Shown here: piece by piece, positions 33,750-41,949 of the stretch
Layout: the number at the start of each line of letters is the position of its first letter
How positions within the stretch are numbered: position 1 is the first letter of the stretch
Assembly (NCBI GenBank): GCA_017503375.1
Contig: JAFVTF010000062.1
Coordinates: 1-50,104, forward strand
Length of the DNA: 50,104 nt
Direction: 5' to 3'
Source of the DNA: Lentisphaeria bacterium
Lineage (GTDB): Bacteria > Verrucomicrobiota > Lentisphaeria > Victivallales > UBA1829
The notes under the pieces: generated by a model
Seen by the model: the letters and a program-made list of their open reading frames with translations, nothing else
Told to the model about the DNA's origin: nothing
Databases searched by the model: none
Program-made: the position numbers and the translations under genes

Positions 33750-34427
33750 TTATTTGAGCGGAACGCAGTCTAAAGTGTAATTATAGTTCGCCAGCCATCC
33801 CAGAGGTTTCGTACCTGCATGACCGTCAAAGTAAGAAACATTTGGTCGCAGATTGTGCCTGTTGTCAAATTGTTTTCCTCCGTCGAATGCCCATTTCTGA
33901 GAAGTTTTACATGCCCGGTCTCCAATCAGAAGTTTTCTGGATGGATTCTTTACTTTACCATACTTTACAGGGGCGTAATTATCATATTTTGGATAGCCCC
34001 ATGAAGGATCAAGATACCCGCAAAGCTGGTTGTAGCCATAGTTGATTCCGTAGTAAAGTTCCTTATTCCCTTCCGGACACTGATATAATTTCCGGATATT
34101 CTGCGGAACAACAGCCTTCCATCCCCAATTATAAGTTACTTCCGTTGTACCGATAATATCTGCGGTAAGCGTTGTCATCCAATAAGATGACTCGACAAGA
34201 AAGTTAGGCATAAAACCGTCATTGTTGTTTGAATACATCATTGTATATAAGCCCAGCTGTTTCAGATTGTTGAGACAACCGGAAGTCCGTGCATTGGCAC
34301 GCGCATTGTTCAATGCCGGCAGCAGCATTCCCGCAAGAATAGCAATGATTGCAATCACAACCAGAAGTTCGATTAATGTAAACTTAACCAGCGAGTTTTG
34401 AAACAATGTTTTTTTGGATTTTTTCAT
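33750..34427 (-). CDS. pseudopilin-like protein with H-x9-DG tail motif
   Basis: Taken from the ATG at 34427, which has AGGAG 9 nt upstream, the protein has 225 residues: [15 protein letters not shown], then [18 protein letters not shown] with Lys before the cleavage-site Phe, then [21 protein letters not shown]. Near the C-terminus [12 protein letters not shown] is an exact H-x9-DG motif. Its methylation-motif region is nearly identical to those of the proteins at 4171-4944 and 22622-23374, while the rest is divergent. It sits between the LacI gene and the large multidomain gene in one operon, so it is regulated with them. Confidence 0.8.
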   Translation of the reverse strand: MKKSKKTLFQNSLVKFTLIELLVVIAIIAILAGMLLPALNNARANARTSGCLNNLKQLGLYTMMYSNNNDGFMPNFLVESSYWMTTLTADIIGTTEVTYNWGWKAVVPQNIRKLYQCPEGNKELYYGINYGYNQLCGYLDPSWGYPKYDNYAPVKYGKVKNPSRKLLIGDRACKTSQKWAFDGGKQFDNRHNLRPNVSYFDGHAGTKPLGWLANYNYTLDCVPLK

Positions 34428-34450
34428 AATACTCATCTCCTTCATTTTTT

Positions 34451-35491
34451 TTATTTCCAAACAGCAGAAGAATTACGTTCAACCAGTGTATGAGTGACAT
34501 ATTCTTCCTGTTGTTCTTTTATGGGGGTACAACCATGATCAAGCAATAAATCTGCCGCGCGGTAACCAATATCATAAAGATTTTGTTCTATTGAAGTGAT
34601 TGACGGAACATTCCATCTGGAGAAAAACAGATTCCCATATCCAATCACCGAAAAATCTTCCGGTATTTTATATCCTTTGTTGATCAGAGAATTAATGACA
34701 TTCAACGCAACAAAATCACTTGTGCAGAAAATCCCGGTCGGACGGAATTCTATCAATTTTTTTTCTATTTCCCGGAAGTCAAATGCGTTCTCTGAAATGA
34801 GATTGTCAATATTTTTTTCTTCAAACCCATTTTTTTTGGCAGATTCCATAAATGATTTCAGCAAACTTTGCGTATGCGGAGCCCAGCTATATTCTCCAAC
34901 CAGCGCGATCCGCTTATGCTGTAATTTGTAAACATACTCCGCAAGAAGTTCTCCCGCCTGTTTCATATCAGAGTAAACGCCCAGACAAGTCAAATCAAAA
35001 TCCAGTTTCACGCCACCTGCCAGAACCAGCGGAATCCCCGATTGATTCAATCGGTCACTCAATACATTCAGAATAGATGGATATACAATGTCATAGCAAA
35101 TCAACCCCATCATACGTTGTCCGATACATTGATCTGCGATATAATTTCCTGAAAGCTGAAAAATATCACTGCTTGGTTTTTCCCCGCGGAACACAGAGAA
35201 TGTTTTTACAAGATAGGAACGTTTTGCTGCCGCATCTACAATTCCCTGAAGCATGGATGCTGCATATCCGTTATCAATAGCCTGTGTTACAAAACCGATA
35301 ACATTGGATTTTTTATTGCGGATCGCACATGCAATTTCATTCCTGCTGTATCCCAGTTTTGCCGCTGTTTCCAGAACTTTTCTCCGTAATTCCGGACGGT
35401 AATGTTCTGCCAGCGGTCCATTCCGTAAAATAGCAGAAACAGTAACCTGACTGACCCCAAGAATCTTTGCCAATTCTTTTTGTGTAATCAT
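34451..35491 (-). CDS. LacI-family transcriptional regulator
   Basis: The 346-residue protein has the LacI helix-turn-helix at its start ([20 protein letters not shown], residues 3-22), the hinge region, then a periplasmic-binding-protein-like effector domain ([60 protein letters not shown]). It would repress until a sugar binds. A LacI-type palindrome TTTACGTAAA lies over its own -10 (35517-35526), so it controls itself and the operon behind it: pseudopilin, multidomain protein and phosphoesterase. The ribosome site GCAGG is weak, in line with low regulator levels. Confidence 0.9.
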   Translation of the reverse strand: MITQKELAKILGVSQVTVSAILRNGPLAEHYRPELRRKVLETAAKLGYSRNEIACAIRNKKSNVIGFVTQAIDNGYAASMLQGIVDAAAKRSYLVKTFSVFRGEKPSSDIFQLSGNYIADQCIGQRMMGLICYDIVYPSILNVLSDRLNQSGIPLVLAGGVKLDFDLTCLGVYSDMKQAGELLAEYVYKLQHKRIALVGEYSWAPHTQSLLKSFMESAKKNGFEEKNIDNLISENAFDFREIEKKLIEFRPTGIFCTSDFVALNVINSLINKGYKIPEDFSVIGYGNLFFSRWNVPSITSIEQNLYDIGYRAADLLLDHGCTPIKEQQEEYVTHTLVERNSSAVWK

Positions 35492-35512
35492 AAAAAACCT
35501 GCTTTTTTATTC

Positions 35513-35530
35513 TATGTTTACGTAAATATA
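35513..35530. promoter_or_regulatory. LacI-type operator over the lacI-operon promoter
   Basis: TATGTTTACGTAAATATA is palindromic except for one pair, with the central CG and TTTACGTAAA core typical of LacI-family sites. It overlaps the -10 (35525-35530). Confidence 0.65.
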
Positions 35531-35552
35531 GATCAAAAAAAATGAATTTCAA
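35525..35552 (-). promoter_or_regulatory. promoter of the LacI-led operon
   Basis: On the minus strand, TTGAAA (35547-35552), a 16-bp spacer and TATATT (35525-35530). Confidence 0.6.
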
Positions 35553-35616
35553 GTCCATAATAATTTTTTTTCAGATTTTTTTCCACTGTGTCAATTGAAA
35601 GTTAATGTCCCAAATT

Positions 35617-35874
35617 TTATAAAAAAACTTTATAATTTCTGACGGATACAATCACGTTATCAAGGCAATTCATTTTATCTTGCCAATACTGTTCCCATTC
35701 ATTGGCACTTGTAAAACGTTTCAGAATGATCCAGATGATCTTCGTTGCGCCTTTATCACTCCAGCCGTAAGCGGTTTTCTTTAATCGCCTTTCAAGTTCT
35801 CTCATCACCTGTTCAATTATTGATGATGCTCCGGGAGAAATCCGCCCCCATTCCAAGTAGTTTAACCTGTCCAA
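35617..35874 (-). pseudogene. transposase C-terminal remnant
   Basis: About 85 residues remain, including ASSIIEQVMRELERRLKKTA, YGWSDKGATKIIWIILKR and NEWEQYW. This pattern of a helical end with a WSDKGA motif is typical of the C-terminal part of DDE transposases. The open frame begins only at a TTG just after an in-frame stop, so the N-terminal and most catalytic residues are gone. The stop codon lies inside the left terminal repeat. I cannot name the IS family with confidence. Confidence 0.6.
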
Positions 35875-35942
35875 ATTTTTGGGGTCACATCAGAACTCCA
35901 CCCCTTTCTAGTCCTCCGGAGCCTTGTGCGGAGGAGGATTTC

Positions 35943-36049
35943 CAAACCTTTTTGCGGCATTCCGATTTTTACGATGTAAAAATCGAAATGCCATCTTAAA
36001 GTTAAAATAGCAGAAGGATTTACCAACCTGTATGGGGAACAGCGCTTAA
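35943..36049 (+). repeat. dispersed hairpin element, copy C
   Basis: The hairpin arms are 35956-35972 and 35976-35992 (loop GAT, one mismatch). The tail 35993-36049 is identical in reverse to that of copy B, and the leading CAAACCTTTTTGCGGC matches copy A. It reads towards the nth promoter at 36089-36117. The 752-bp gap from 35492 to 36243 holds this, the lacI promoter, the IS remnant and the nth promoter. Confidence 0.8.
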
Positions 36050-36088
36050 TTTTATAACTGATTAATTAAAAGAAAATCCATTTTCCGC

Positions 36089-36117
36089 TTGACAAATCAC
36101 TGTTTCCATGCTAATTT
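36089..36117 (+). promoter_or_regulatory. promoter for nth, located inside the IS remnant
   Basis: Consensus TTGACA (36089-36094), a 17-bp spacer and TAATTT (36112-36117), about 125 bp before the nth start codon. Confidence 0.6.
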
Positions 36118-36243
36118 TATTCTGCATCTGATTCTTTCTTTACTTTTTTGTTTGGAAACGAAAAAAAGTCAGATGCTCTTTTGTCAAATAACTTGTCTCA
36201 TCACAAAATTTGGGACATTAACAAAATATAACGGGTTTGAAGA

Positions 36244-36876
36244 ATGTCCCAAAAGAATCCTGCGGAAAATGTTTATGATGCACTTCTGGCTGTTCATGGC
36301 CCACAGCAGTGTTTTTTGGTGCATAATTCAGCGTTGCAGCTGTTGGTTGCCACGATTCTTTCGGCGCAGTGTACAGATAAAACAGTTAATCTTGTAACGG
36401 CTGATTTATTCCGGAAATATCCGGATGCGGCTTCTTTTGCCAAAGCAGTTCCTGCGGAATTGGAGAAAGATATTCACCGATGCGGTTATTACCGGGCAAA
36501 GGCTGCTCATATCATCGGAGCCTGTGCAAGAATTTGTTCGGAATTCAATGGCGAAGTTCCGGATAATATGGAAAATTTGACGACACTTCCCGGGGTAGGG
36601 CGCAAGACGGCAAATGTTGTTCTCGGAGATTTCTTTCAGGTTCCGGGGTTTCCTGTTGATACCCATGTGATCCGTTTATCCAACCGGATCGGGTTATGCC
36701 GTACAAAAGATCCGGTAAAAATAGAAGAGAGTCTTTGCGGCCGGATTCCGCCTGCGAACTGGGCCCAATTTTCCCATCTTCTGATTATTCACGGCAGACG
36801 CCGCTGTGCAGCGCGCAAGCCTGACTGTGCCAATTGTGAAATCGCATCCCTTTGCAAAAAACGAGGTGTAAAATAA
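36244..36876 (+). CDS. nth: endonuclease III, base-excision repair glycosylase/AP lyase
   Basis: The 210-residue protein has all marks of Nth: the helix-hairpin-helix LPGVGRKTAN with catalytic lysine K121, the catalytic D139 in VDTHV, and the 4Fe-4S ligands C188-x6-C195-x2-C198-x5-C204 at the C-terminus. It removes oxidised pyrimidines and nicks the abasic site. Length is normal for the family. The start lies only 21 bp beyond the right terminal repeat of a decayed IS, and the promoter probably lies inside that remnant. The stop overlaps the next ATG by one base (TAATG), so it leads a three-gene operon with the acyltransferase and cinA. Confidence 0.95.
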   Translation: MSQKNPAENVYDALLAVHGPQQCFLVHNSALQLLVATILSAQCTDKTVNLVTADLFRKYPDAASFAKAVPAELEKDIHRCGYYRAKAAHIIGACARICSEFNGEVPDNMENLTTLPGVGRKTANVVLGDFFQVPGFPVDTHVIRLSNRIGLCRTKDPVKIEESLCGRIPPANWAQFSHLLIIHGRRRCAARKPDCANCEIASLCKKRGVK

Positions 36877-37541
36877 TGAGCTATCTGAAAAAAAAGTTTC
36901 GTGATATCAAAAAATTTCCGGATTGGCTTTTTCTGCCGATTGTCGGTTTGATGTATTTTTATAAACTTCTGATGCGCCGGAGATATGACGACCGTATTGG
37001 CGTTTTGAACAACCCGAATCCGCCTGGGATCGCTGTTACCTGGCACAACAGACTGATGTTTTTCCCGCTGATGTTTCCGAAGAAACTGCGGAATTGTACT
37101 TCAGCCGTAATCAGTGCATCCCGTGATGGGCAGTACGTTGCAGATCTGGTTCACTGGATGGGGATAGAAAGTATTCGCGGGTCCAGTTCCAGAAAAGGGA
37201 TGAATGCGGTAAACGGAGCTGTCAAAGCTCTGGAAGCCGGGCGTTATGTGGCGTTTACGCCGGATGGACCGCGTGGGCCGCGTTATCATATGAGTAAAGG
37301 GCCCATATATCTCGCTTCAAGATTTCAGGTGCCTGTTTATCCCGTTGCAGTTAATTATTCTTCCTATTGGGAATTGAAGAGTTGGGACCGTTTTCAGATT
37401 CCAAAGCCGTTTGCCAAAGTTACTCTGGTTATTGGAGAAGGGATTCATATTCCGTCTGATATTACGGAAGAACAGGCTGAGTACTGGCGTATGGTTGTAG
37501 AGAACAAACTGAAAGAAGCGGCTGAGGTGAAAGAATCATGA
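36876..37541 (+). CDS. DUF374 lysophospholipid acyltransferase-like protein
   Basis: The 221-residue protein has the DUF374/LPLAT signatures: TWHNRLMFFP, then SRDGQYVADLVHWMGIESIR with GSSSRKGMNAV, and TPDGPRGPRYHMSKG followed by YLASRFQVPVYPVAVNY. Family members are membrane-associated acyltransferases linked to lipid A or phospholipid assembly. The start at 36876 overlaps the nth stop. A GAGG site sits 9 nt upstream inside nth. An earlier in-frame GTG would lie deep in nth and is not needed. The end overlaps cinA by 4 bases. Confidence 0.87.
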   Translation: MSYLKKKFRDIKKFPDWLFLPIVGLMYFYKLLMRRRYDDRIGVLNNPNPPGIAVTWHNRLMFFPLMFPKKLRNCTSAVISASRDGQYVADLVHWMGIESIRGSSSRKGMNAVNGAVKALEAGRYVAFTPDGPRGPRYHMSKGPIYLASRFQVPVYPVAVNYSSYWELKSWDRFQIPKPFAKVTLVIGEGIHIPSDITEEQAEYWRMVVENKLKEAAEVKES

Positions 37542-38752
37542 ATGTTGCGATTATCTGTACCGGAGATGAACTTCTCAAAGGGGCTGTGACCAATACAAAT
37601 CTCCGTTTTATGGGAGAGCAGCTGCTTGCTAATGGAATCATACCGTCCTTTGCCATGGAGGTTCGGGATGGTATGGAGGCGATCCGCGATGCTCTTGATA
37701 CTGCCTTTTCCAAAGCAGATACCGTTATTGTTTCCGGCGGTTTGGGGCCTACTTCCGATGATATTACAAAAGAAGCCGCCGCAGAATTTTTTCAGCTGCC
37801 GCTTGTTCAGGATGATAAGGTTCATCTTTCTCTGATGAAGCTGTGGCACAAATATAAAGAGGAGGGGCGGGATACTCCATCGCGTTTTCTGAATCAGTCC
37901 ATGATACCGGAAGGTGCGGAAACCCTCCCGAACCGCTGCGGGACAGCTCCCGGGATTTATCTTGAGACAGAACGGGGAAATTTACTTCTTCTTCCCGGTC
38001 CTCCCGTAGAGCTGGAACAGATGTTTTCCAAACAGGTTATGCCGATTCTGCTTGAAAAAAGGAGTCGGGAGATTCATTCTGTGCTTTTGCATGTTGCAGG
38101 TGTGCCGGAGTCGGAAGTGGAGGAGCGGATGCTTCCGCTGATCAGTCCGAAATTATCCGCAGCTTACTGTGCATCTCCCGGGTTGGTGAAACTTTTTCTT
38201 TCCTCTCCGGATATGGATTTTCTGCGGGAACGGCTGCAATCCGTAAAAAAAGAATTTCAGAAAGAGCTTCTAAATTGCCGGCACACTTCTCTGCAGGAAG
38301 AAGTGGTCCGTATCCTGGAACGTTCCGGTTTGACGCTTGCAACAGCGGAATCCTGCACAGGCGGATTGATTGCGGAACGTATTACGGATGTTCCGGGTTC
38401 TTCCAATATTTTTCTGGGAAGTGTTGTTTCCTATTCCAATGAGCTGAAAGAACGTTTACTGAATGTTTCACCCGAAACCCTGGAACGGTACGGAGCTGTG
38501 AGTGCAGAAACCTGTAACGAGATGCTGAACGGAATTTCTGCTGCGACCGGGGCCGATGTTGTTCTGGCAGTCACTGGAATTGCAGGTCCCGGCGGAGGAA
38601 CCGTGGAAAAACCTGTAGGACTGGTTTATACGGGGATCCGGATAAACGGAGAAAATTTTGTAACGGAAAATCACTTCAGCGGAAACCGTCAGCAAGTCAG
38701 AGAACGGACATGTGCAGCGGTTCTGAATGAGCTGCGGATCCGTCTCGGGTGA
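37538..38752 (+). CDS. cinA: CinA-family protein: MoCF-like domain plus nicotinamide-nucleotide amidohydrolase
   Basis: The 404-residue protein has the two CinA domains. The N-terminal MoCF-like part shows ICTGDELLKG and SGGLGPTSDD (66-75) and is linked to ADP-ribose pyrophosphatase activity. The C-terminal amidohydrolase part shows ATAESCTGGLIAERITDVPG (268-287) with the catalytic serine and lysine region, and AVTGIAGPGGGT. It recycles nicotinamide mononucleotide to nicotinate mononucleotide and clears damaged cofactors. It overlaps the acyltransferase gene by 4 bases. Its stop is two bases from the stop of the convergent ybaK gene, leaving no room for a classical terminator. Confidence 0.92.
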   Translation: MNVAIICTGDELLKGAVTNTNLRFMGEQLLANGIIPSFAMEVRDGMEAIRDALDTAFSKADTVIVSGGLGPTSDDITKEAAAEFFQLPLVQDDKVHLSLMKLWHKYKEEGRDTPSRFLNQSMIPEGAETLPNRCGTAPGIYLETERGNLLLLPGPPVELEQMFSKQVMPILLEKRSREIHSVLLHVAGVPESEVEERMLPLISPKLSAAYCASPGLVKLFLSSPDMDFLRERLQSVKKEFQKELLNCRHTSLQEEVVRILERSGLTLATAESCTGGLIAERITDVPGSSNIFLGSVVSYSNELKERLLNVSPETLERYGAVSAETCNEMLNGISAATGADVVLAVTGIAGPGGGTVEKPVGLVYTGIRINGENFVTENHFSGNRQQVRERTCAAVLNELRIRLG

Positions 38753-38754
38753 AA

Positions 38755-39225
38755 TCAGACGGTAAGATCGACCATTGGAGCTGAGATATATTCAGCAAGG
38801 GTTTCCGGGTTCAATTCCACATTTGTGCCGACTTTTCCTGCGCTTACGCATATTGTATCGTAAAGGATTGCAGTTTCATCGAGAAACGTGGGGAGGAGCT
38901 TTTTCATTCCGATGGGAGAACAGCCTCCATGAATGTATCCTGTCAGCGGAAGCAGTTTTTTCTGCGGAATCATTGCGATGCTTTTTACTTTTGCTGCGCG
39001 TGCGGCTTTCTTCAAATCCAGAGTTGCCGGACCCGGAATGACAAATACAAAATATTCCGGACCGGGAGCTTCTGTAACCAGAGTTTTAAAAACCTGCTCC
39101 TGATCTTTTCCGATTTTCCGGGCAATAGAAATGGCATCGAGCTGTCCATCAGAAACATCGTATTCATAGGGGGTAAACGGGATTTTTGCGTTTTCGAGCA
39201 GCCGTTCCACGTTTGTTTTAATCAT
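38755..39225 (-). CDS. ybaK: YbaK/EbsC-type Cys-tRNA(Pro) deacylase
   Basis: The 156-residue protein has the YbaK fold markers: K47 in VFKTLV, then the PGPATLDLKKAARAA helix, and GYIHGGCSPIGMKK near residue 97. YbaK removes cysteine wrongly loaded on tRNA(Pro). Length matches the family. Its start codon lies inside the last codons of the GT9 gene (8-base overlap), with a CCGGAG ribosome site 6 nt upstream, so it is translated with that gene. It is the last gene of a three-gene operon. Confidence 0.9.
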   Translation of the reverse strand: MIKTNVERLLENAKIPFTPYEYDVSDGQLDAISIARKIGKDQEQVFKTLVTEAPGPEYFVFVIPGPATLDLKKAARAAKVKSIAMIPQKKLLPLTGYIHGGCSPIGMKKLLPTFLDETAILYDTICVSAGKVGTNVELNPETLAEYISAPMVDLTV

Positions 39226-40270
39226 GATATGCTCCGGTAATGAAACTGCGGATTGCCTGTTCTGCTTTTTCCGCAGGAATCGCTCTGTGGCAGTTTGCTT
39301 TCGGACAGCTGTACCGGAAACATTTCAGGCAGGGGAGATCTTTGGGAGTCAGAACGATTGCTTTTTCCGAGAACGGTCCTGTTCTGACCGGATCTGTTGG
39401 AGCGAACATACAAACTACCGGGACTTCCAGCGCAGCACCGATATGCATGGGGCCGCTGTCATTACAGAAAAGTACGCTGGATGCCCGGATTGCTTCCAGA
39501 AGTCCCACTACGGTTGTTTTTCCTGTCAGGTCAAGACAGGGAGCTTGGATCGTGCGGGTAAGTTTTTCTGCCATTTCTGCTTCATTTTTTGTACCGAGAA
39601 TGAGGAAAGAACAGTCCGGTATATTCTTTTTCAGCAAATTTGCAGTTTCTGCGAAGTAGGAGACCGGCCAGCATTTTGAGGGCCATCTTGCACCCGGGGC
39701 AATCGCTACGACCGGACCGTCTGGTAACTGTTTCATCAGTTCCGCAATTTTGGCGTTTTCAGATTCGTTTTTCAGAAAATCAGTTTCCGGTTTTCCATCC
39801 GGATCCACTCCGAGGAATTCAGCAATCAAGCGGTAATTTCTCCGGACTGCATGGATTTCCGGAGACCCGGAATTCAGCTTTTTACCATAAAAGAGTTTTG
39901 CTATTTTTTCTTTTGGTTCCTGTGGACCGTAAACCACTTTTGTTTTCGCAAGAGATGCGATCAATCCGCTGCGGAGCAATCCCTGTAAATCAAGAACAGC
40001 TGTATAATGTCTTTCCCGGATCATCTTTGCGAAACGGAGAGCTGCAGATGGAAATGATTTAATTTTTCCGAGTTCTTTTCGGGGGAATGGAATGATATTA
40101 TCAACATCCGGATGAAGCCGGACGATATCGGCAAAAGCCGGGACTACGACCCAATCAATTTCTGCGTCCGGACGATGTTTTGCGAGCAGGGATACTGCCG
40201 GGAATGCATGAATAACATCTCCGAGACTGCTGGGTTTGATGATCAAATAACGCTCCTGCATGGAGTTCAT
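39218..40270 (-). CDS. GT9 heptosyltransferase-like glycosyltransferase
   Basis: The 350-residue protein matches glycosyltransferase family 9: the N-terminal KPSSLGDVIHAFPAV, central VAIAPGARWPSKCWP, and the donor-binding FCNDSGPMHIGAALEVPVVCMFAPTDP. These enzymes add heptose to the lipopolysaccharide core at the inner face of the membrane, so the organism probably makes an LPS-like outer leaflet. I start it at 40270, one base after the metallophosphoesterase stop, which implies translational coupling. ATG at 40261 is an alternative. A C-x2-C-x5-C-x5-C group near the C-terminus (CLKCFRYSCPKANC) is common in this branch. Confidence 0.9.
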   Translation of the reverse strand: MNSMQERYLIIKPSSLGDVIHAFPAVSLLAKHRPDAEIDWVVVPAFADIVRLHPDVDNIIPFPRKELGKIKSFPSAALRFAKMIRERHYTAVLDLQGLLRSGLIASLAKTKVVYGPQEPKEKIAKLFYGKKLNSGSPEIHAVRRNYRLIAEFLGVDPDGKPETDFLKNESENAKIAELMKQLPDGPVVAIAPGARWPSKCWPVSYFAETANLLKKNIPDCSFLILGTKNEAEMAEKLTRTIQAPCLDLTGKTTVVGLLEAIRASSVLFCNDSGPMHIGAALEVPVVCMFAPTDPVRTGPFSEKAIVLTPKDLPCLKCFRYSCPKANCHRAIPAEKAEQAIRSFITGAYHD

Positions 40271-40271
40271 T

Positions 40272-41084
40272 TCACGTACCGCGTTCAAGTCTGGAGGCAA
40301 GCCGTTCCGGGAGTCCTGCATCGAGGATTTTCTGCTGAGCAGTACGGAAATCGTAAGGAACCCGATGTCTGGTCAACATCTTGGTTGTGCTGTCATAGAT
40401 AACAAAGGACGCTCTGCGGTCTCTGTTTCGCGGCTGCCCGACACTTCCGATGTTCACCAGATATTTGTATCCTGCCTGAACCGGACAGGAGATGGAGTCA
40501 GCTTTTTCCATTTCTTCTTCAGTCAATCCGCCTTCCCGGCGATCTGCCCATTCCGTGATTTCCTCAATTTTCCGTCCGGCAACCATCGTTACCGGTTTTT
40601 TTGCGAACAAAACGGGGATATGTGAATGTCCGCAGAAACAAAGCTGAGTAAACTGATTTGCAAAACAGTCTTCAGCCTGATATGCATCGAAAATATATCC
40701 CCAGATATGAGGGTTATCCAATGTTGCATGGATTAAAGTCATGTTTGCATTGCGGATATTACCGCGCATCGGAAGATTTGCAAGATATTGCCTTTCATCT
40801 TCGGAGAGCTGTGCCCGAGTCCAGAGAACTGCTGCTTTTGCATGTGGATTGAATCCGCTTTCAGCGGCATCACCGTTAGAGGCGTATTCATCATGATTTC
40901 CCTTGACACAGAGAAAATCAGGAAGGCTTCTGACAACTTCAAGGCACTCTTTCGGGTTTGCATTGTATCCTACAATATCCCCAAGACAGAAATGTGCATT
41001 GACATTATTGGCGCGGCATACTTCCAGCACTGCATTAAGTGCCTCCAGATTGCCGTGGATGTCACTGAAAATAGCATATTTCAT
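40272..41084 (-). CDS. cytoplasmic metallophosphoesterase (ApaH/YfcE-like)
   Basis: The 270-residue protein has the calcineurin-type ligand set: SDIHGN (D and H, residues 8-13), LGDIVGYN, KGNHDEY, IHATL and CGHSHIPVLF. It has no signal peptide. Such proteins act on phosphodiesters, nucleotides or phosphoproteins; the substrate is unknown. I take the ATG at 41084, where the conserved MKYAIFSDIHGN starts. The frame is open further upstream but codes for nothing conserved. It is first in an operon with GT9 and ybaK, behind a strong promoter. The 5' leader holds a CTCCGG...CCGGAG hairpin (about 41097-41120) close to the start. Confidence 0.85.
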   Translation of the reverse strand: MKYAIFSDIHGNLEALNAVLEVCRANNVNAHFCLGDIVGYNANPKECLEVVRSLPDFLCVKGNHDEYASNGDAAESGFNPHAKAAVLWTRAQLSEDERQYLANLPMRGNIRNANMTLIHATLDNPHIWGYIFDAYQAEDCFANQFTQLCFCGHSHIPVLFAKKPVTMVAGRKIEEITEWADRREGGLTEEEMEKADSISCPVQAGYKYLVNIGSVGQPRNRDRRASFVIYDSTTKMLTRHRVPYDFRTAQQKILDAGLPERLASRLERGT

Positions 41085-41174
41085 AAAAACAGTTTGCTCC
41101 GGTCTTATAATGTTCCGGAGACCGCCATCAAATAAAGCCGTCTCCACTCTCATCGCATATAGATGTTATCCGGT

Positions 41175-41203
41175 AATATAGCACACAAACATCTGTTTTT
41201 CAA
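41175..41203 (-). promoter_or_regulatory. promoter of the metallophosphoesterase-GT9-ybaK operon
   Basis: On the minus strand, TTGAAA (41198-41203), a 17-bp spacer and TATATT (41175-41180). Confidence 0.65.
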
Positions 41204-41235
41204 GCAGCTTTGAGAAAGTTTCGGGATATCTGCTG

Positions 41236-41943
41236 TTAAATCAGCATACCACAGAGAAAGGCGCAGGCGAATTCCACCCGCAGAATATGTTTTCCGCAGG
41301 AAAATTTCTGAAACCCGTTCGATTCAAATGCAGCAATTTCTGAAGGGAGAAATCCACCTTCCGGTCCGATCGTCAATAGAACTTTATCCGCAGCAGGTTT
41401 TGTTGTAAATGGCTGCTCCGGTACAGGATGAGCAACAATTTTATGGAATTCCCCGTCACGTTCATTGGCAGCTCTTATAAATTCACGGAACGTCCGGTAA
41501 AAACGGATGACCGGCATCCGGGTCGTGCATCCCTGTTCCATACCTTCGGTCAATTCTGATTCCAATTCCTCCGGATGCAGAACGCTGCTGTTCCAATAGC
41601 TTTTTTCAACACGGGCAGACTGGAAAAGAATCAATTCCGGAACCCCCGCAGAAGCGGCAAAGTGCAGGACTTTTTTCAAACTTTGCGGGCGTGGCAACGC
41701 TACTGCCAGAACAATCGGCAGAGGTGGCGGCGGAGGCAAATCAAAAATAAAGGAATCCAGCAGAACAGAACCTTTTTCTACAGAACGGATCACCCCGTGT
41801 CCGGAAAGACCATTGAACACTCCGGCCTTCAATGTATCTCCGGGTTTGGAACGCAGAACGTTACGGATGTGTTCCGCCCTGGCTCCGGTAACTGTTACAG
41901 TCGAACCCGGGGCAGGGGCGTCTTTCAGAAGCAGCTGATTCAT
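41236..41943 (-). CDS. rsmE: 16S rRNA (uracil-1498-N3)-methyltransferase, RsmE family
   Basis: The 235-residue protein has the RsmE layout: an N-terminal PUA-like part with HIRNVLR (25-31), then the SPOUT methyltransferase knot with LPRPQSLKKVLHFAAS, TIGPEGGF (191-198) and the C-terminal ILRVEFACAF. It would methylate U1498 of 16S rRNA with S-adenosylmethionine. The final motif differs from the usual LRxETA (V-E-F-A here), a mild deviation. A proline run (PPPPP at 70-74) is unusual. It starts 6 nt after the acyl-CoA synthetase stop, so the two share a transcript. Confidence 0.9.
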   Translation of the reverse strand: MNQLLLKDAPAPGSTVTVTGARAEHIRNVLRSKPGDTLKAGVFNGLSGHGVIRSVEKGSVLLDSFIFDLPPPPPLPIVLAVALPRPQSLKKVLHFAASAGVPELILFQSARVEKSYWNSSVLHPEELESELTEGMEQGCTTRMPVIRFYRTFREFIRAANERDGEFHKIVAHPVPEQPFTTKPAADKVLLTIGPEGGFLPSEIAAFESNGFQKFSCGKHILRVEFACAFLCGMLI

Positions 41944-41949
41944 AAACTG

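Larger units (their letters stand above)
35601..36222. mobile_element. decayed insertion sequence with 18-bp perfect terminal inverted repeats
   Basis: GTTAATGTCCCAAATTTT (35601-35618) is the exact reverse complement of 36205-36222. Between them lie a transposase C-terminal fragment, a stretch starting TGTCCAAATTTTTGGGGTCA that resembles the end of another IS, the dispersed hairpin element copy C, and a promoter reading right into nth. The 622-bp length and missing transposase 5' part show internal deletion or replacement. No convincing target duplication beyond AAA is visible. Confidence 0.65.
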
